From: Nocardioides sp.
Lineage (GTDB): Bacteria; Actinomycetota; Actinomycetes; Propionibacteriales; Nocardioidaceae
DNA length: 38,929 nt
Reading direction: 5' to 3'
NCBI GenBank assembly: GCA_030698375.1
Contig: JAUYLL010000008.1
Location: 1-38,929 of the forward strand
The notes under the pieces are model-generated. The model saw nothing but the letters and a program-made list of their open reading frames with translations. It did no database searches and was not told the origin of the DNA. This document shows, piece by piece, positions 13,187 to 20,479 of the stretch. The position numbers and the translations under genes were made by a program. Position 1 is the stretch's first letter. The number at the start of each line of letters is the position of its first letter.

Positions 13187-13612
13187 ATGGCACCCGCTGA
13201 TCCGACGATCGACCCCCAGCCCGTCCGCACCCCCGACGACGACCCGACCATCGGGCGTCTCGTCGCCGACGCGACCCGGGACATCTCGTCGCTGATCCAG
13301 TCCGAGATCCAGCTGGCGAAGTCCGAGCTCAAGGTCAGCGTGACGAGCGGCGGGATCGCGGCCGCGCTCTTCGTGCTGGCGGGCTTCATCCTCCTGCTCA
13401 GCGTGATCTTCCTGTCGGTGGCGATCGCCTACTTCATCTCCATGACCGGGCTGCACCTGGCGTGGTGCTTCCTCATCGTCTTCGGTGTCTACGTCCTGAA
13501 GGCCCTGCTGCTGGCCTTCGTCGGCTACCGGAAGATCAAGAAGATCGGTCCGCCGCGGCGCGCGATGAAGCAGGCGAACGAGACCAAGCGCGTCCTCACC
13601 CGCAAGACGTGA
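13187..13612 (+). CDS. Small membrane protein of the actinobacterial holin-X (phage holin superfamily III) family
   Basis: A 141-residue protein. Seen: a hydrophilic N-terminus (1-30), an amphipathic helix ISSLIQSEIQLAKSELK (about 31-47), two strongly hydrophobic helices (about 55-80 and 88-110) and a basic C-terminus (YRKIKKIGPPRRAMKQ). This is the layout of Pfam 'Putative actinobacterial holin-X', common on actinobacterial chromosomes and not evidence of a prophage. The start at 13187 follows AGGAAGGGACCC, a good ribosome-binding site. An upstream in-frame GTG at 13166 is less likely. It occupies the position of the membrane protein Rv3669 in M. tuberculosis, upstream of the epoxide-hydrolase-like gene, 19 bp away and probably cotranscribed. 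Its function is unknown. Confidence 0.85.
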   Translation: MAPADPTIDPQPVRTPDDDPTIGRLVADATRDISSLIQSEIQLAKSELKVSVTSGGIAAALFVLAGFILLLSVIFLSVAIAYFISMTGLHLAWCFLIVFGVYVLKALLLAFVGYRKIKKIGPPRRAMKQANETKRVLTRKT

Positions 13613-13631
13613 CCGTCCGCGGCGGGCGGCC

Positions 13632-14567
13632 GTGACCGCCGCGGTCGACCTCCCGGGGCCCTGGCGCCACCAGCGGGTGGCGGCGAACGGCGCCCGGTTC
13701 CACGTCGCCGTCTGCGAGCCGGAGCACCGTCCTCCGCCCACGCCCGGCCACGGCCCCCGGCCCGCGCCGCTCGTCCTGCTCCTGCACGGCTTCCCCCAAT
13801 TCTGGTGGTCCTGGCGCCACCAGCTGCCCGCCCTGGCGGCCGCCGGGTACCGGGTGGCCGCCCTCGACATGCGGGGTTACGGCGGGTCGGACAAGACCCC
13901 GGACGGCTACGACCCCACCACGCTGGCCGCCGACGTCGCCGGGGTGGTCAAGGCGCTCGGCGCCCCCGACGCGGTACTGGTCGGCCACGGCTGGGGCGGC
14001 TACGTCGCCTGGGCGACCGCCGCCCTCCGTCCCGCGCAGGTCAGCGCCCTGGCCACGGTCGCCGCACCGCACCCCACGCTCATGTTCCGCGGGCTGCGCC
14101 GTCCCGCCGGGCGCCGGGCACTGGCCCACTTGCTTCGGATGCAGGTGCCGTTCCTGCCCGAGCGGCGGCTCGCCGACCCCACGAGCGGCATGCTCGCCGA
14201 GCACCTGGTGGCCTGGTCGGCCACGTCCTACCCCGACTCGGCGACACTGAGCACCTACCAGGAGGCGCTCGCCCTCTGGCCCTCCTCGCACTGCGCCCTG
14301 GAGTACCACCGCTGGCTGGCGCGTTCCCGGCTGCGCGCCGACGGACGCGCCTTCCGCGACGCCCTGCGCCGCCCCGTGGACGTCCCTGTCCTGGAGGTGT
14401 ACGGCGGCCGCGACCCCGCGGTGCCCGTCCCGCGGGACGGATCGCTGGACCGCATCCTCACCGGCCCGCACACCCGGGTGACGATCCCGGGCGCCGGGCA
14501 CTTCGTGCCCGAGGAGGCGCCCGAGGAGACCACCGCGGCGCTGCGCGGGTGGCTCAGCAGCCTCTGA
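13632..14567 (+). CDS. Alpha/beta hydrolase, epoxide-hydrolase-like (EphE position), nucleophile replaced by glycine
   Basis: A 311-residue alpha/beta-hydrolase. Seen: the oxyanion motif LHGFPQFWWSWRHQ (52-64), MRGYGGSD (80-87), the nucleophile elbow GHGWGG (118-123), YGGRDPAVPVP with a possible acid Asp and GAGHFVPEEAPEE with the catalytic-type His. In epoxide hydrolases the elbow reads GHDWGG, and here codon 120 (GGC at 13989-13991) encodes Gly. The acid and His are kept but the residue that attacks substrate is not, so the protein may be catalytically changed or non-enzymatic. GGC to GAC is one base, so a sequencing error is possible in principle. It lies 19 bp after the holin-X gene and convergent to marP, as Rv3670 (ephE) does in M. 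tuberculosis. Confidence 0.85.
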   Translation: MTAAVDLPGPWRHQRVAANGARFHVAVCEPEHRPPPTPGHGPRPAPLVLLLHGFPQFWWSWRHQLPALAAAGYRVAALDMRGYGGSDKTPDGYDPTTLAADVAGVVKALGAPDAVLVGHGWGGYVAWATAALRPAQVSALATVAAPHPTLMFRGLRRPAGRRALAHLLRMQVPFLPERRLADPTSGMLAEHLVAWSATSYPDSATLSTYQEALALWPSSHCALEYHRWLARSRLRADGRAFRDALRRPVDVPVLEVYGGRDPAVPVPRDGSLDRILTGPHTRVTIPGAGHFVPEEAPEETTAALRGWLSSL

Positions 14568-14606
14568 CCGCGCCCGACCGAGCAGGTGTGAGGCGACCTC
14601 GAGAGC

Positions 14607-15779
14607 TCAGGCGCAGTCCTGGGTGCTCACCTGGGCGTCGGAACCCAGCCCGTTCGCCGCGGCCGCGGCCACCTGGTCGGCGGTGAGCGCGTAGCCCGTG
14701 TCCGGGTCGCTGACCGACGCCGCGAAGATGACGCCGACGACCTCCCCGCGTCGGTCGACCAGCGGGCCTCCGGAGTTGCCGGGGCGGACCAGCCCACGCA
14801 GGGCGTAGACCTCGCGCACCACGACCCCGCCGCCGTAGATGTCGGGGGACCGCAGCCGTTGCTCGCCGCGGATCCGCGCCGCCTGGACGTTGTAGGGCCC
14901 GTCGTTGGGGTAGCCGAGCACGGCCGTGGGGTCGCGCGGGCTGGCATCGCGCTGGAAGCGGAGGAACGGCCGGCCGGTGTTCCCGACGGCGAGCACCGCC
15001 ACGTCGATGTCGGGGTCGTAGTGGACCACCGTGGCCTCAACCTGCTTGTCACCCACCAGCACCGTCGGCCGGTCGACGCCGGCCACCACGTGGGCGTTGG
15101 TCATGACCCTGTTCGAGGAGTAGAGGAAGCCGGTGCCCTCGACACCCCGACCACAGTTGTTCTGGCCCCGGATCTTCAGCACGCTCTGCTCGGCGGCCTG
15201 GACGCCCGGCTGGCGGCCGATCCGACCGGGCGGTGGCCCGACGTCGACGATGCGCTCGGGCGCGAACGGCTCGAGGTAGCGCGGGAAGAAGCTGGAGCCC
15301 ACCACGTCGTTGAACGCCTGCAGGCCCTGGTGGACCGGCTGGGGCACCACCTGGTCGACCTGGGCGAGCACGGCGGAGGAGCGCACCAGCGGGCTGACGG
15401 TCGGGATCTTCGACCCGCTGACCGCGACGCCGAGGGCCCACGAGACCAGCAGGACCGCCACCGCGCTCAGGGCCGCTCCCCCGACGGCGTCGAGGGAGCG
15501 AGCCGGTTGCCAGGTGACCTGGTCGCGCAGCCGGCCCCCGGCGTACTGCAGAACCGCCTGGCCGAGGGAGGCGCAGATGAGCACCACGAACAGCGCCCCG
15601 AGGGAGACCCAGACCGCGGGGGCGGCGCCCCCGAGCAGCTGTGGCGCGAGCCAGATGCCGAAGAGGCCTCCGAGGAGGAGGCCGGCCGTGGCGAAGGCCC
15701 CCGAGATGAAGCCCTGCCAGTACCCCGAGAGGGCGTAGAGCAGGACGACGACGACGAGCACCCAGTCCAGTGCGTTCAC
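14607..15779 (-). CDS. marP: MarP-type membrane-anchored periplasmic serine protease (CvpA-trypsin fusion)
   Basis: A 390-residue protein. Seen: an N-terminal CvpA/colicin V production domain with four hydrophobic helices (about 5-120), a linker, and a chymotrypsin-fold protease. Its triad is His230 (TNAHVVAG), Asp259 (DPDIDVAVLAV) and Ser336 (RPGNSGGPLVD). Cys209 and Cys389 match the positions of the disulfide that controls activation of M. tuberculosis MarP (Rv3671c). In that organism the protease is needed for survival in acid and oxidative stress. GTG start at 15779 overlaps the upstream Nudix stop (GTGA). It is the last gene of a minus-strand operon nth, thioredoxin, Nudix, marP, the same order as in mycobacteria. 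Substrates in this organism are unknown. Confidence 0.93.
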   Translation of the reverse strand: MNALDWVLVVVVLLYALSGYWQGFISGAFATAGLLLGGLFGIWLAPQLLGGAAPAVWVSLGALFVVLICASLGQAVLQYAGGRLRDQVTWQPARSLDAVGGAALSAVAVLLVSWALGVAVSGSKIPTVSPLVRSSAVLAQVDQVVPQPVHQGLQAFNDVVGSSFFPRYLEPFAPERIVDVGPPPGRIGRQPGVQAAEQSVLKIRGQNNCGRGVEGTGFLYSSNRVMTNAHVVAGVDRPTVLVGDKQVEATVVHYDPDIDVAVLAVGNTGRPFLRFQRDASPRDPTAVLGYPNDGPYNVQAARIRGEQRLRSPDIYGGGVVVREVYALRGLVRPGNSGGPLVDRRGEVVGVIFAASVSDPDTGYALTADQVAAAAANGLGSDAQVSTQDCA

Positions 15780-16498
15780 GACAGGTCCTCCCGCAGCATG
15801 TCCTCGGCCTTCCGCATCCGGTCGGTCGCCTCGTCGGGCACGATGAGCATATGGTCCGGCAGGTCACGGACGTCGGCGGTGTCCTCCCACGGGCGGGTCA
15901 TGCCGATGAAGTCGAAGAGCCGCGCGATCACGCCGGCGGTGAAGCCCCAGAGGATCAGCTCCTTGGCGTCGCCGATGAGGAACGCCGGGCCGAGCCAGCC
16001 CGAGGGGTGGCGGACGTGGATCCGGTGAGTCGGGTCGAGCAGCTCCTCGATCGGCACACGCAGCACGGCGTGCACCTCGTCGGGGTCGACCACCGAGACC
16101 GGGCACTCCTCGCGCCACCAGGCGATGACCGGGGTGACCGCGAAGTTGCTCGGCGGCAGCCACAGCTCCGGCAGCTGCCCGAGCACCTGCACGCCGGCCG
16201 GGTCGACCCCGACCTCCTCCTCGGCCTCGCGCAGCGCGGTCGCGACCACCGAAGCGTCCCCGGGGTCCATCGTGCCGCCGGGGAAGGAGACCTGGCCGGG
16301 GTGGGAGCGCATGTGGTGGGCGCGCTCGGTGAGCAGCAGGTCGGGCCCCTGGGCGCCGTCGCCGAAGAGCATGAGCACCGCGCTCGACCGCGCACCGGAG
16401 TCCGGCGGCGGCACGAAGCGGGTCAGGTCGTGGCCGGTGATGGAGTCCAATGCCTCGTGCACCGGCAGCAGCCACGAGGGCAACGGGTGGGTGCTCAC
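15776..16498 (-). CDS. Nudix hydrolase, CoA-pyrophosphatase type (NudL-like)
   Basis: A 240-residue soluble Nudix protein. Seen: the CoA-pyrophosphatase signature LLLTERAHHMRSHPGQVSFP (54-73), followed directly by the Nudix box from Gly74 to Gly97 with core REAEEEVG. In the family this signature separates CoA diphosphatases from other Nudix enzymes, so the predicted reaction is CoA or oxidised CoA to 3',5'-ADP and phosphopantetheine. Asp replaces Glu early in the box (GGTMDPGD), as is usual for this subfamily. It overlaps the thioredoxin gene upstream (GTGA) and marP downstream (GTGA). The M. tuberculosis counterpart by position is Rv3672c. GTG is the start. Confidence 0.9.
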   Translation of the reverse strand: MSTHPLPSWLLPVHEALDSITGHDLTRFVPPPDSGARSSAVLMLFGDGAQGPDLLLTERAHHMRSHPGQVSFPGGTMDPGDASVVATALREAEEEVGVDPAGVQVLGQLPELWLPPSNFAVTPVIAWWREECPVSVVDPDEVHAVLRVPIEELLDPTHRIHVRHPSGWLGPAFLIGDAKELILWGFTAGVIARLFDFIGMTRPWEDTADVRDLPDHMLIVPDEATDRMRKAEDMLREDLS

Positions 16499-17157
16499 AG
16501 CCGCACCCCCAGGTGCTCCTCTACGAGGCCCTCGAGCTGGCCCAGGCTGGTGATCTCCAGCCCCTGGGCGTAGCGCACGTGGCCGTCACCGTCGACGAGG
16601 ACGAGCATCGGCAGCCCTCGCACCCGCAGCGGAGCCCCCAGTTGGAGGTCCAGGTCCACCACCTGGGGGTACGTCGCCCCGGTCTCGGCCAGGAGGTCGA
16701 TCGCCCGGGCCGGCTGGGTGTCGTTCCAGTTCACGCCCCACACTGCGACCTGGTCGCCGTACCGCTCGTGGAACTCCTGGTAGATCGGGAGCTCCTCGCG
16801 GCAGGGGGCGCACCACTGCGCCCAGAGGTTGAGCACCAGGGGGCCGTCCAACCGGGCGAGGTCGACGGCGGGCCCACCGCCCAGGCACGGCAGGCTGAGG
16901 TCGGGCAAGCCGTCGGCACTCTCGGCAGCCGCTCCGGGGACGCAGGGCTCGATCCCGGCGTCGTTCTTCGCGTCCCGCAGGGCCGGGGTGTCGAGCACCA
17001 CCCGGCTGGTGAAGGTGCGCTGGCCGGTCCCGCCGTCCTCCCCGTCATCGGCGCCCGTCAGCGCCCACGCGGCGAGGCCACCCACCACCAGCACGAGGGC
17101 CAAGGCCCCGAGGAACGAGCGCCACACGCGCACGCCGGAGGGGGTCGGGTCAGCCAC
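16495..17157 (-). CDS. TlpA/ResA-like membrane-anchored thioredoxin-fold protein
   Basis: A 220-residue extracytoplasmic protein. Seen: one N-terminal membrane anchor (FLGALALVLVVGGLAAWAL, 15-33), a low-complexity Gly/Asp linker, then a thioredoxin domain with the redox motif WAQWCAPCREELP (Cys116, Cys119) and the cis-Pro region VRGLPMLVLVDGDG. Two more cysteines (Cys72, Cys91) precede the motif, as in some TlpA-like proteins, and could form a structural disulfide. GTG at 17157 is chosen because it lies just before the anchor. It overlaps the Nudix start by 4 bp. The likely role is thiol-disulfide exchange outside the membrane, possibly on MarP or cytochrome-maturation clients, but the substrate is not indicated by sequence. 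Confidence 0.9.
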   Translation of the reverse strand: MADPTPSGVRVWRSFLGALALVLVVGGLAAWALTGADDGEDGGTGQRTFTSRVVLDTPALRDAKNDAGIEPCVPGAAAESADGLPDLSLPCLGGGPAVDLARLDGPLVLNLWAQWCAPCREELPIYQEFHERYGDQVAVWGVNWNDTQPARAIDLLAETGATYPQVVDLDLQLGAPLRVRGLPMLVLVDGDGHVRYAQGLEITSLGQLEGLVEEHLGVRL

Positions 17158-17201
17158 GGGGCCAGGGTACGGCGCACCCGGCGACGCCGGCCCGGGCGTC
17201 C

Positions 17202-17936
17202 TCAGGCGCGTCCCTCGGTGCGCACCAGGGCGGCGGCCTCGTCCGGGTCGGTCGGCCCCTCGCCGTACGCCGGGCACCACCGGGCGACCGGGCAGGCCCC
17301 GCAGGCGGGGGTGCGCGCGTGGCAGCGCCGCCGGCCGTGCCAGATCAGCCGGTGGCTGAGCATCGTCCAGTCCTTCGCCGGGAACAGCGCACCGATCGCG
17401 TGCTCGACCTTGACCGGGTCGGTCTCCGCGGTCCACCCGAAACGCCGGACCAGCCGACCGAAATGGGTGTCCACGGTGATCCCCGGGACGTCGAAGGCGT
17501 TGCCGAGCACCACGTTGGCGGTCTTGCGGCCCACCCCGGGCAGGGCGACGAGGTCCTCCAGCCGGCCGGGCACCTGCCCCCCGTGCTGCTCGACGAGGGT
17601 CTGGGAGAGCCTCAGCAGCGACTCGGTCTTGGCGCGGAAGAACCCGGTCGGCTGGATGATCTGCTCGAGCCGCTCCCGGTCGGCGGCCGCCATCGCGAGC
17701 GCATCGGGGTAGGCGGCGAACAGGGCCGGGCGGACGGCGTTGACCCGCCGGTCGGTGGTCTGCGCCGACAGCACGGTCACGACGAGCAGCTCGAAGGCGT
17801 CGGCGAAGTCGAGCTCGCAGCGCGCCTCGGGGTAGGTCTCGGCGAGGACCCGGTGCATCTTCCGCGCCCGGCGGACCAGCACGGTGTCGGGACGGTCGGC
17901 CGGGGGCCGCGAGGCGGGGGCTGGCACGCCGGTCAC
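17202..17936 (-). CDS. nth: Endonuclease III
   Basis: A 244-residue DNA glycosylase/AP lyase that removes oxidised pyrimidines in base excision repair. Seen: helix-hairpin-helix [16 protein letters not shown] with the catalytic Lys138, catalytic Asp156 in VDTH, and the [4Fe-4S] loop Cys205-x6-Cys212-x2-Cys215-x5-Cys221. GTG at 17936 gives the usual family length with a short N-terminal extension. It is the first gene of the minus-strand unit reading towards marP (44 bp gap to the thioredoxin gene) and is divergent from crp, an arrangement shared with M. tuberculosis Rv3674c-Rv3676. Confidence 0.95.
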   Translation of the reverse strand: MTGVPAPASRPPADRPDTVLVRRARKMHRVLAETYPEARCELDFADAFELLVVTVLSAQTTDRRVNAVRPALFAAYPDALAMAAADRERLEQIIQPTGFFRAKTESLLRLSQTLVEQHGGQVPGRLEDLVALPGVGRKTANVVLGNAFDVPGITVDTHFGRLVRRFGWTAETDPVKVEHAIGALFPAKDWTMLSHRLIWHGRRRCHARTPACGACPVARWCPAYGEGPTDPDEAAALVRTEGRA

Positions 17937-17966
17937 CCTACGTCGCGACGTGCCGCCCGCCCACGC

Positions 17967-17982
17967 GTGTGAGGTGGAGCAC
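17967..17982. promoter_or_regulatory. Possible Crp autoregulatory half-palindrome in the nth/crp divergent region
   Basis: GTGTGA-GGTGGA-GCACGG (17967-17984 including the outer bases) has one perfect half of the mycobacterial Crp consensus GTGTGA-N6-TCACAC and a second half sharing only CAC. It lies just upstream of the likely crp -10 box and could serve crp, nth or both. This is a weak call from pattern only. Confidence 0.3.
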
Positions 17983-17993
17983 GGGTTCTCCGA

Positions 17994-17999
17994 TAGAGT
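17994..17999 (+). promoter_or_regulatory. Candidate crp -10 box
   Basis: TAGAGT fits the actinobacterial TANNNT -10 consensus, about 29 nt before the GTG start of crp. Transcription would begin near 18006 and the leader would include the GAGAGGA ribosome-binding site. No good -35 hexamer was seen, consistent with activator or extended -10 use. Confidence 0.4.
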
Positions 18000-18027
18000 G
18001 CGCGCGGACAACGAGAGGATGATCACC

Positions 18028-18705
18028 GTGGACAACGACGTGCTCCGTCAGGCACCGCTCTTCAGTGCCCTGGACGACGAGGCCGCGGCCGCGCTGCGCT
18101 CCTCGATGTCCGAGACCCGCCTGCGCCGTGGGGAGGTGCTCTTTCACGAGGGCGACTCCGGCGACAAGCTCTACGTGGTCGCCGACGGCAAGGTGAAGCT
18201 GGGCCGCACCTCCGCCGACGGTCGCGAGAACCTGCTGGCGATCCTCGGCCCGGGCCAGATGTTCGGCGAGCTGTCGCTCTTCGACCCCGGTCCCCGCTCG
18301 GCCACCGTCACCGCGGTCACCGACACGACCTTCACCTCGCTCTCCCACGAGGACCTGCTTCGCTGGCTCGAGGGCCGGCCCGACGTCGCTCGTGGTCTGC
18401 TCACCCAGCTCGCCGGCCGGCTGCGCAAGGCCAACGACGTCGTCGCCGACCTGGTGTTCTCCGACGTCCCCGGCCGCGTGGCCAAGGCCCTGCTCGACCT
18501 GGCCGAGCGGTTCGGCCGCACCGCCGACGACGGCGTGCACGTCCACCACGACCTCACCCAGGAGGAGCTCGCCCAGCTAGTGGGCGCCTCCCGCGAGACG
18601 GTCAACAAGGCGTTGGCCGACTTCGCCTCCCGCGGCTGGGTCCGTCTCGAGCCGCGCTCGGTGGTCATCATGGACATCGAGCGCCTGGGCCGCCGCGCCC
18701 GCTGA
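18028..18705 (+). CDS. crp: Crp/Fnr-family cAMP receptor transcription regulator
   Basis: A 225-residue regulator. Seen: an N-terminal cyclic-nucleotide-binding domain with the phosphate-binding cassette [16 protein letters not shown] (79-94, Arg90 expected to bind the cyclic phosphate), a long dimerisation helix (about 110-140) and a C-terminal winged helix with [20 protein letters not shown] (175-194). From memory it aligns closely with M. tuberculosis Crp Rv3676, including [13 protein letters not shown] and the recognition helix, so a TGTGA-N6-TCACA type site is expected. GTG at 18028 is chosen because AGAGGA lies 8 nt upstream. The ATG at 18019 has no ribosome-binding site. The gene is monocistronic, divergent from nth, and abuts the convergent gene ending at 18710. 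Confidence 0.95.
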   Translation: MDNDVLRQAPLFSALDDEAAAALRSSMSETRLRRGEVLFHEGDSGDKLYVVADGKVKLGRTSADGRENLLAILGPGQMFGELSLFDPGPRSATVTAVTDTTFTSLSHEDLLRWLEGRPDVARGLLTQLAGRLRKANDVVADLVFSDVPGRVAKALLDLAERFGRTADDGVHVHHDLTQEELAQLVGASRETVNKALADFASRGWVRLEPRSVVIMDIERLGRRAR

Positions 18706-18709
18706 CCCC

Positions 18710-18985
18710 TCAGTCCCAGAACACGGGGTTCCGCATCCCGAGGGCGGCGACCGCCAGCGTCGTGGCCGCCGCGAGGGCGGGGACGCACACGAGCCACCCC
18801 GCGATGCCGTCGGGCCATTCCCGGTACTCCGACTGGTCGGCGGACCCCAGCCACGCGATGAACATGACGCCCAGCGCGGCGATCGCCACGGCCAGGCAGG
18901 CGGCTGCGAGTGTGTTGAGCACCCTCGCCGCCACCAGCATCGTCTCGCTGGGAACGACGTCATCCGTCTGATCGATCCCTCTCAT
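18710..18985 (-). CDS. Small two-helix membrane protein, unknown function
   Basis: A 91-residue protein with a hydrophilic N-terminus of about 17 residues, then two hydrophobic helices (about 18-46 and 64-85) separated by a polar segment with SADQSEYREWPDG. I do not recognise the family. Its stop is 5 bp from the convergent crp stop. The ATG at 18985 lies inside one arm of a strong inverted repeat (18984-19028), so translation may be controlled or may start at Met16 instead. It follows VKOR on the same strand after 61 bp. The proper codon pattern and membrane topology support a real gene, but no function can be given. Confidence 0.6.
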   Translation of the reverse strand: MRGIDQTDDVVPSETMLVAARVLNTLAAACLAVAIAALGVMFIAWLGSADQSEYREWPDGIAGWLVCVPALAAATTLAVAALGMRNPVFWD

Positions 18986-19028
18986 CGGGGAGTCTCGCAG
19001 TCACCAGTTGACTGGCGGATTCCCCGAT
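18984..19028 (-). promoter_or_regulatory. Nested inverted repeat between VKOR gene and the small membrane protein gene
   Basis: Outer arms ATCGGGGA (18984-18991) and TCCCCGAT (19021-19028); inner arms CAGTCA (18998-19003) and TGACTG (19009-19014). It lies directly downstream of the VKOR stop and its last two pairs cover the first two bases of the next gene's ATG. It may be the terminator of the DUF4177-to-VKOR operon, an RNA element hiding the start codon, or both. Confidence 0.5.
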
Positions 19029-19046
19029 GGCGCTTCGGGGTCAGCG

Positions 19047-19697
19047 TCAGAGCAGCGTGACCCAGTAGTCCCAGAACCGCGCCAGCGCGAGCCCGGCGAC
19101 GAGGATCACGACGAGTGCGGGCACCACGAACGAGTACGCGCGCAGGGTCCGGATGAACCCGCTCTCGGCCATCCGCTCCCCCAGCACGCCGGACTCCAGG
19201 CAGTGCCTGGCGACGTACCAGGACAGCGGCAGCACCGCCGCCCAGACGACCATGCAGTACGGGCAGAGCGCCCCGATCCGGTAGAGGCTCTGGAAGACCA
19301 GCCAGCCGACGAAGACCGCGGCCAGCGTGACGCCGGCCAGCAGCCCCAGCCAGTACCAGCGGGCGTACCGCGCCCCGGCGAGCAGCCCGGCACCGGTGGC
19401 CACCACCACCGGGAAGGCGGCGACCCCGATGACGGGGTTCGGGAAGCCGAGGAGCGCCGCCTGCTCGCTGGTCATCACCGACCCGCAGCTGAGCACCGGG
19501 TTGAAGCTGCACGACGGGACGTACGACGGGTCCCCGGCGAGAACGATGCGCTCGATGAGCAGCGCGGCGGAGGCCACCAGGCCGACCAGGCCCGCGACCA
19601 GGAGCAGCCAGGCCAGCCCCCGCGACGGCGCGGGAGGAGCCGACGGAGCGGGCGGAGCGGGCGAGGATCGGGCCACCGGCGTACCGGACGTGCTCAT
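19047..19697 (-). CDS. Vitamin K epoxide reductase (VKOR) family protein
   Basis: A 216-residue integral membrane protein. Seen: a Pro/Ser/Ala-rich N-terminus (1-25), four or five hydrophobic helices, a loop cysteine pair Cys63 and Cys71 (SCSFNPVLSCGS) and the active-site CPYC (Cys145, Cys148). In bacterial VKOR homologues these four cysteines relay electrons from DsbA-like oxidases to quinone, replacing DsbB. The conserved Ser/Asn of the pocket (FPNPVIGV) is present. ATG at 19697 overlaps the MBL-hydrolase stop by one base (TGATG). No DsbA partner is adjacent. The TlpA-like thioredoxin about 2 kb away and disulfide-bearing MarP are possible clients of the same oxidative pathway, by inference only. 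Confidence 0.9.
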   Translation of the reverse strand: MSTSGTPVARSSPAPPAPSAPPAPSRGLAWLLLVAGLVGLVASAALLIERIVLAGDPSYVPSCSFNPVLSCGSVMTSEQAALLGFPNPVIGVAAFPVVVATGAGLLAGARYARWYWLGLLAGVTLAAVFVGWLVFQSLYRIGALCPYCMVVWAAVLPLSWYVARHCLESGVLGERMAESGFIRTLRAYSFVVPALVVILVAGLALARFWDYWVTLL

Positions 19698-20479
19698 CAG
19701 GCCAGGTGCTCCAGCTGGGCGCGGACGCTGAGCTCCGCGGCGCCCCACAGGACCGGGTCCACGTCGGCGTAGACGGTCTCGACGACCTGGCGCGGGTCGG
19801 CCTCGGCGACAGGGACCCCCAGGTCGCGCACCGCCTCCCGCACCTGCTCCAACCGTTCGGCACGATGGCTGCGGTAGTAGTCGAGCACCGCCAGCGCATC
19901 CGAGATGACGGGGCCGTGGCCGGGCCAGATGGCGCTCGCCTCCTGCGCCTCGGCCAGGGCGTGCAAGCGGTCCAGCGAGTCGAGGTAGGCCCCCAGCTCG
20001 CCGTCGGGGTGGGCGACGACGGTCGTGCCGCGGCCGAGCACGGTGTCACCGGTGAGCACGACCCGCTCGGCGGGCAGCAGGAAGGACAGCGAGTCGGCGG
20101 TGTGACCGGGGGTGCCGACGACGTGGACCTCGAGCCCGTCGACGGCGACCACGTCCCCGTCGGCGAGGCCCTCGCCGCCGAGCCGGTGGGCGGGGTCGAG
20201 CGCACGCACGCCGCAGCCCATCCGCTCCGCGAAGGTCCGGGCCGACTCGGAGTGGTCGGCGTGGTGGTGGGTCAGCAACACCACCGCCACCTCACCGGCG
20301 GCCTCGGCAACGGCGTCGAGGTGCGCGAGCACCTCCGGGCCCGGGTCGACGACGACCGAGCGGCGGGCGTCCGGCTCGCGGAGCACCCACGTGTTGGTGC
20401 CGTCGAGGGTCATGTGGTTCGCGTTCGGCGCGAGCACGCAGCTGCCACGCTCCCCGAAGGCGCCCCCGGCCCAGCTCAC
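19697..20479 (-). CDS. MBL-fold metallo-hydrolase (Rv3677c/LACTB2-like)
   Basis: A 260-residue metallo-beta-lactamase-fold protein. Seen: the zinc motif THHHADH (70-76), GTPGHTADSLSF with the next His, LTGDTVLGRG with the bridging Asp, and PGHGPVI with a further metal His. A winged C-terminal part (YYRSHRAERLEQV) is that of the glyoxalase-II/LACTB2 group, whose members include RNases and thioesterases. GTG start overlaps the upstream Nudix stop (GTGA), and the stop overlaps VKOR (TGATG). The M. tuberculosis counterpart by position is Rv3677c. The substrate cannot be told from sequence. Confidence 0.88.
   Translation of the reverse strand: MSWAGGAFGERGSCVLAPNANHMTLDGTNTWVLREPDARRSVVVDPGPEVLAHLDAVAEAAGEVAVVLLTHHHADHSESARTFAERMGCGVRALDPAHRLGGEGLADGDVVAVDGLEVHVVGTPGHTADSLSFLLPAERVVLTGDTVLGRGTTVVAHPDGELGAYLDSLDRLHALAEAQEASAIWPGHGPVISDALAVLDYYRSHRAERLEQVREAVRDLGVPVAEADPRQVVETVYADVDPVLWGAAELSVRAQLEHLA

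Noticed and set aside
13187..13612. Holin-like protein as a prophage remnant
   Set aside because: This family is a normal chromosomal actinobacterial gene. No lysin, integrase or structural phage gene is near, and the locus is syntenic with mycobacteria.
12956..13870. Upstream extension of mrpA by about 300 codons
   Set aside because: The extension is antisense to the holin-X and hydrolase genes and lacks membrane helices. GTG 12955 has a ribosome-binding site and begins the first helix.
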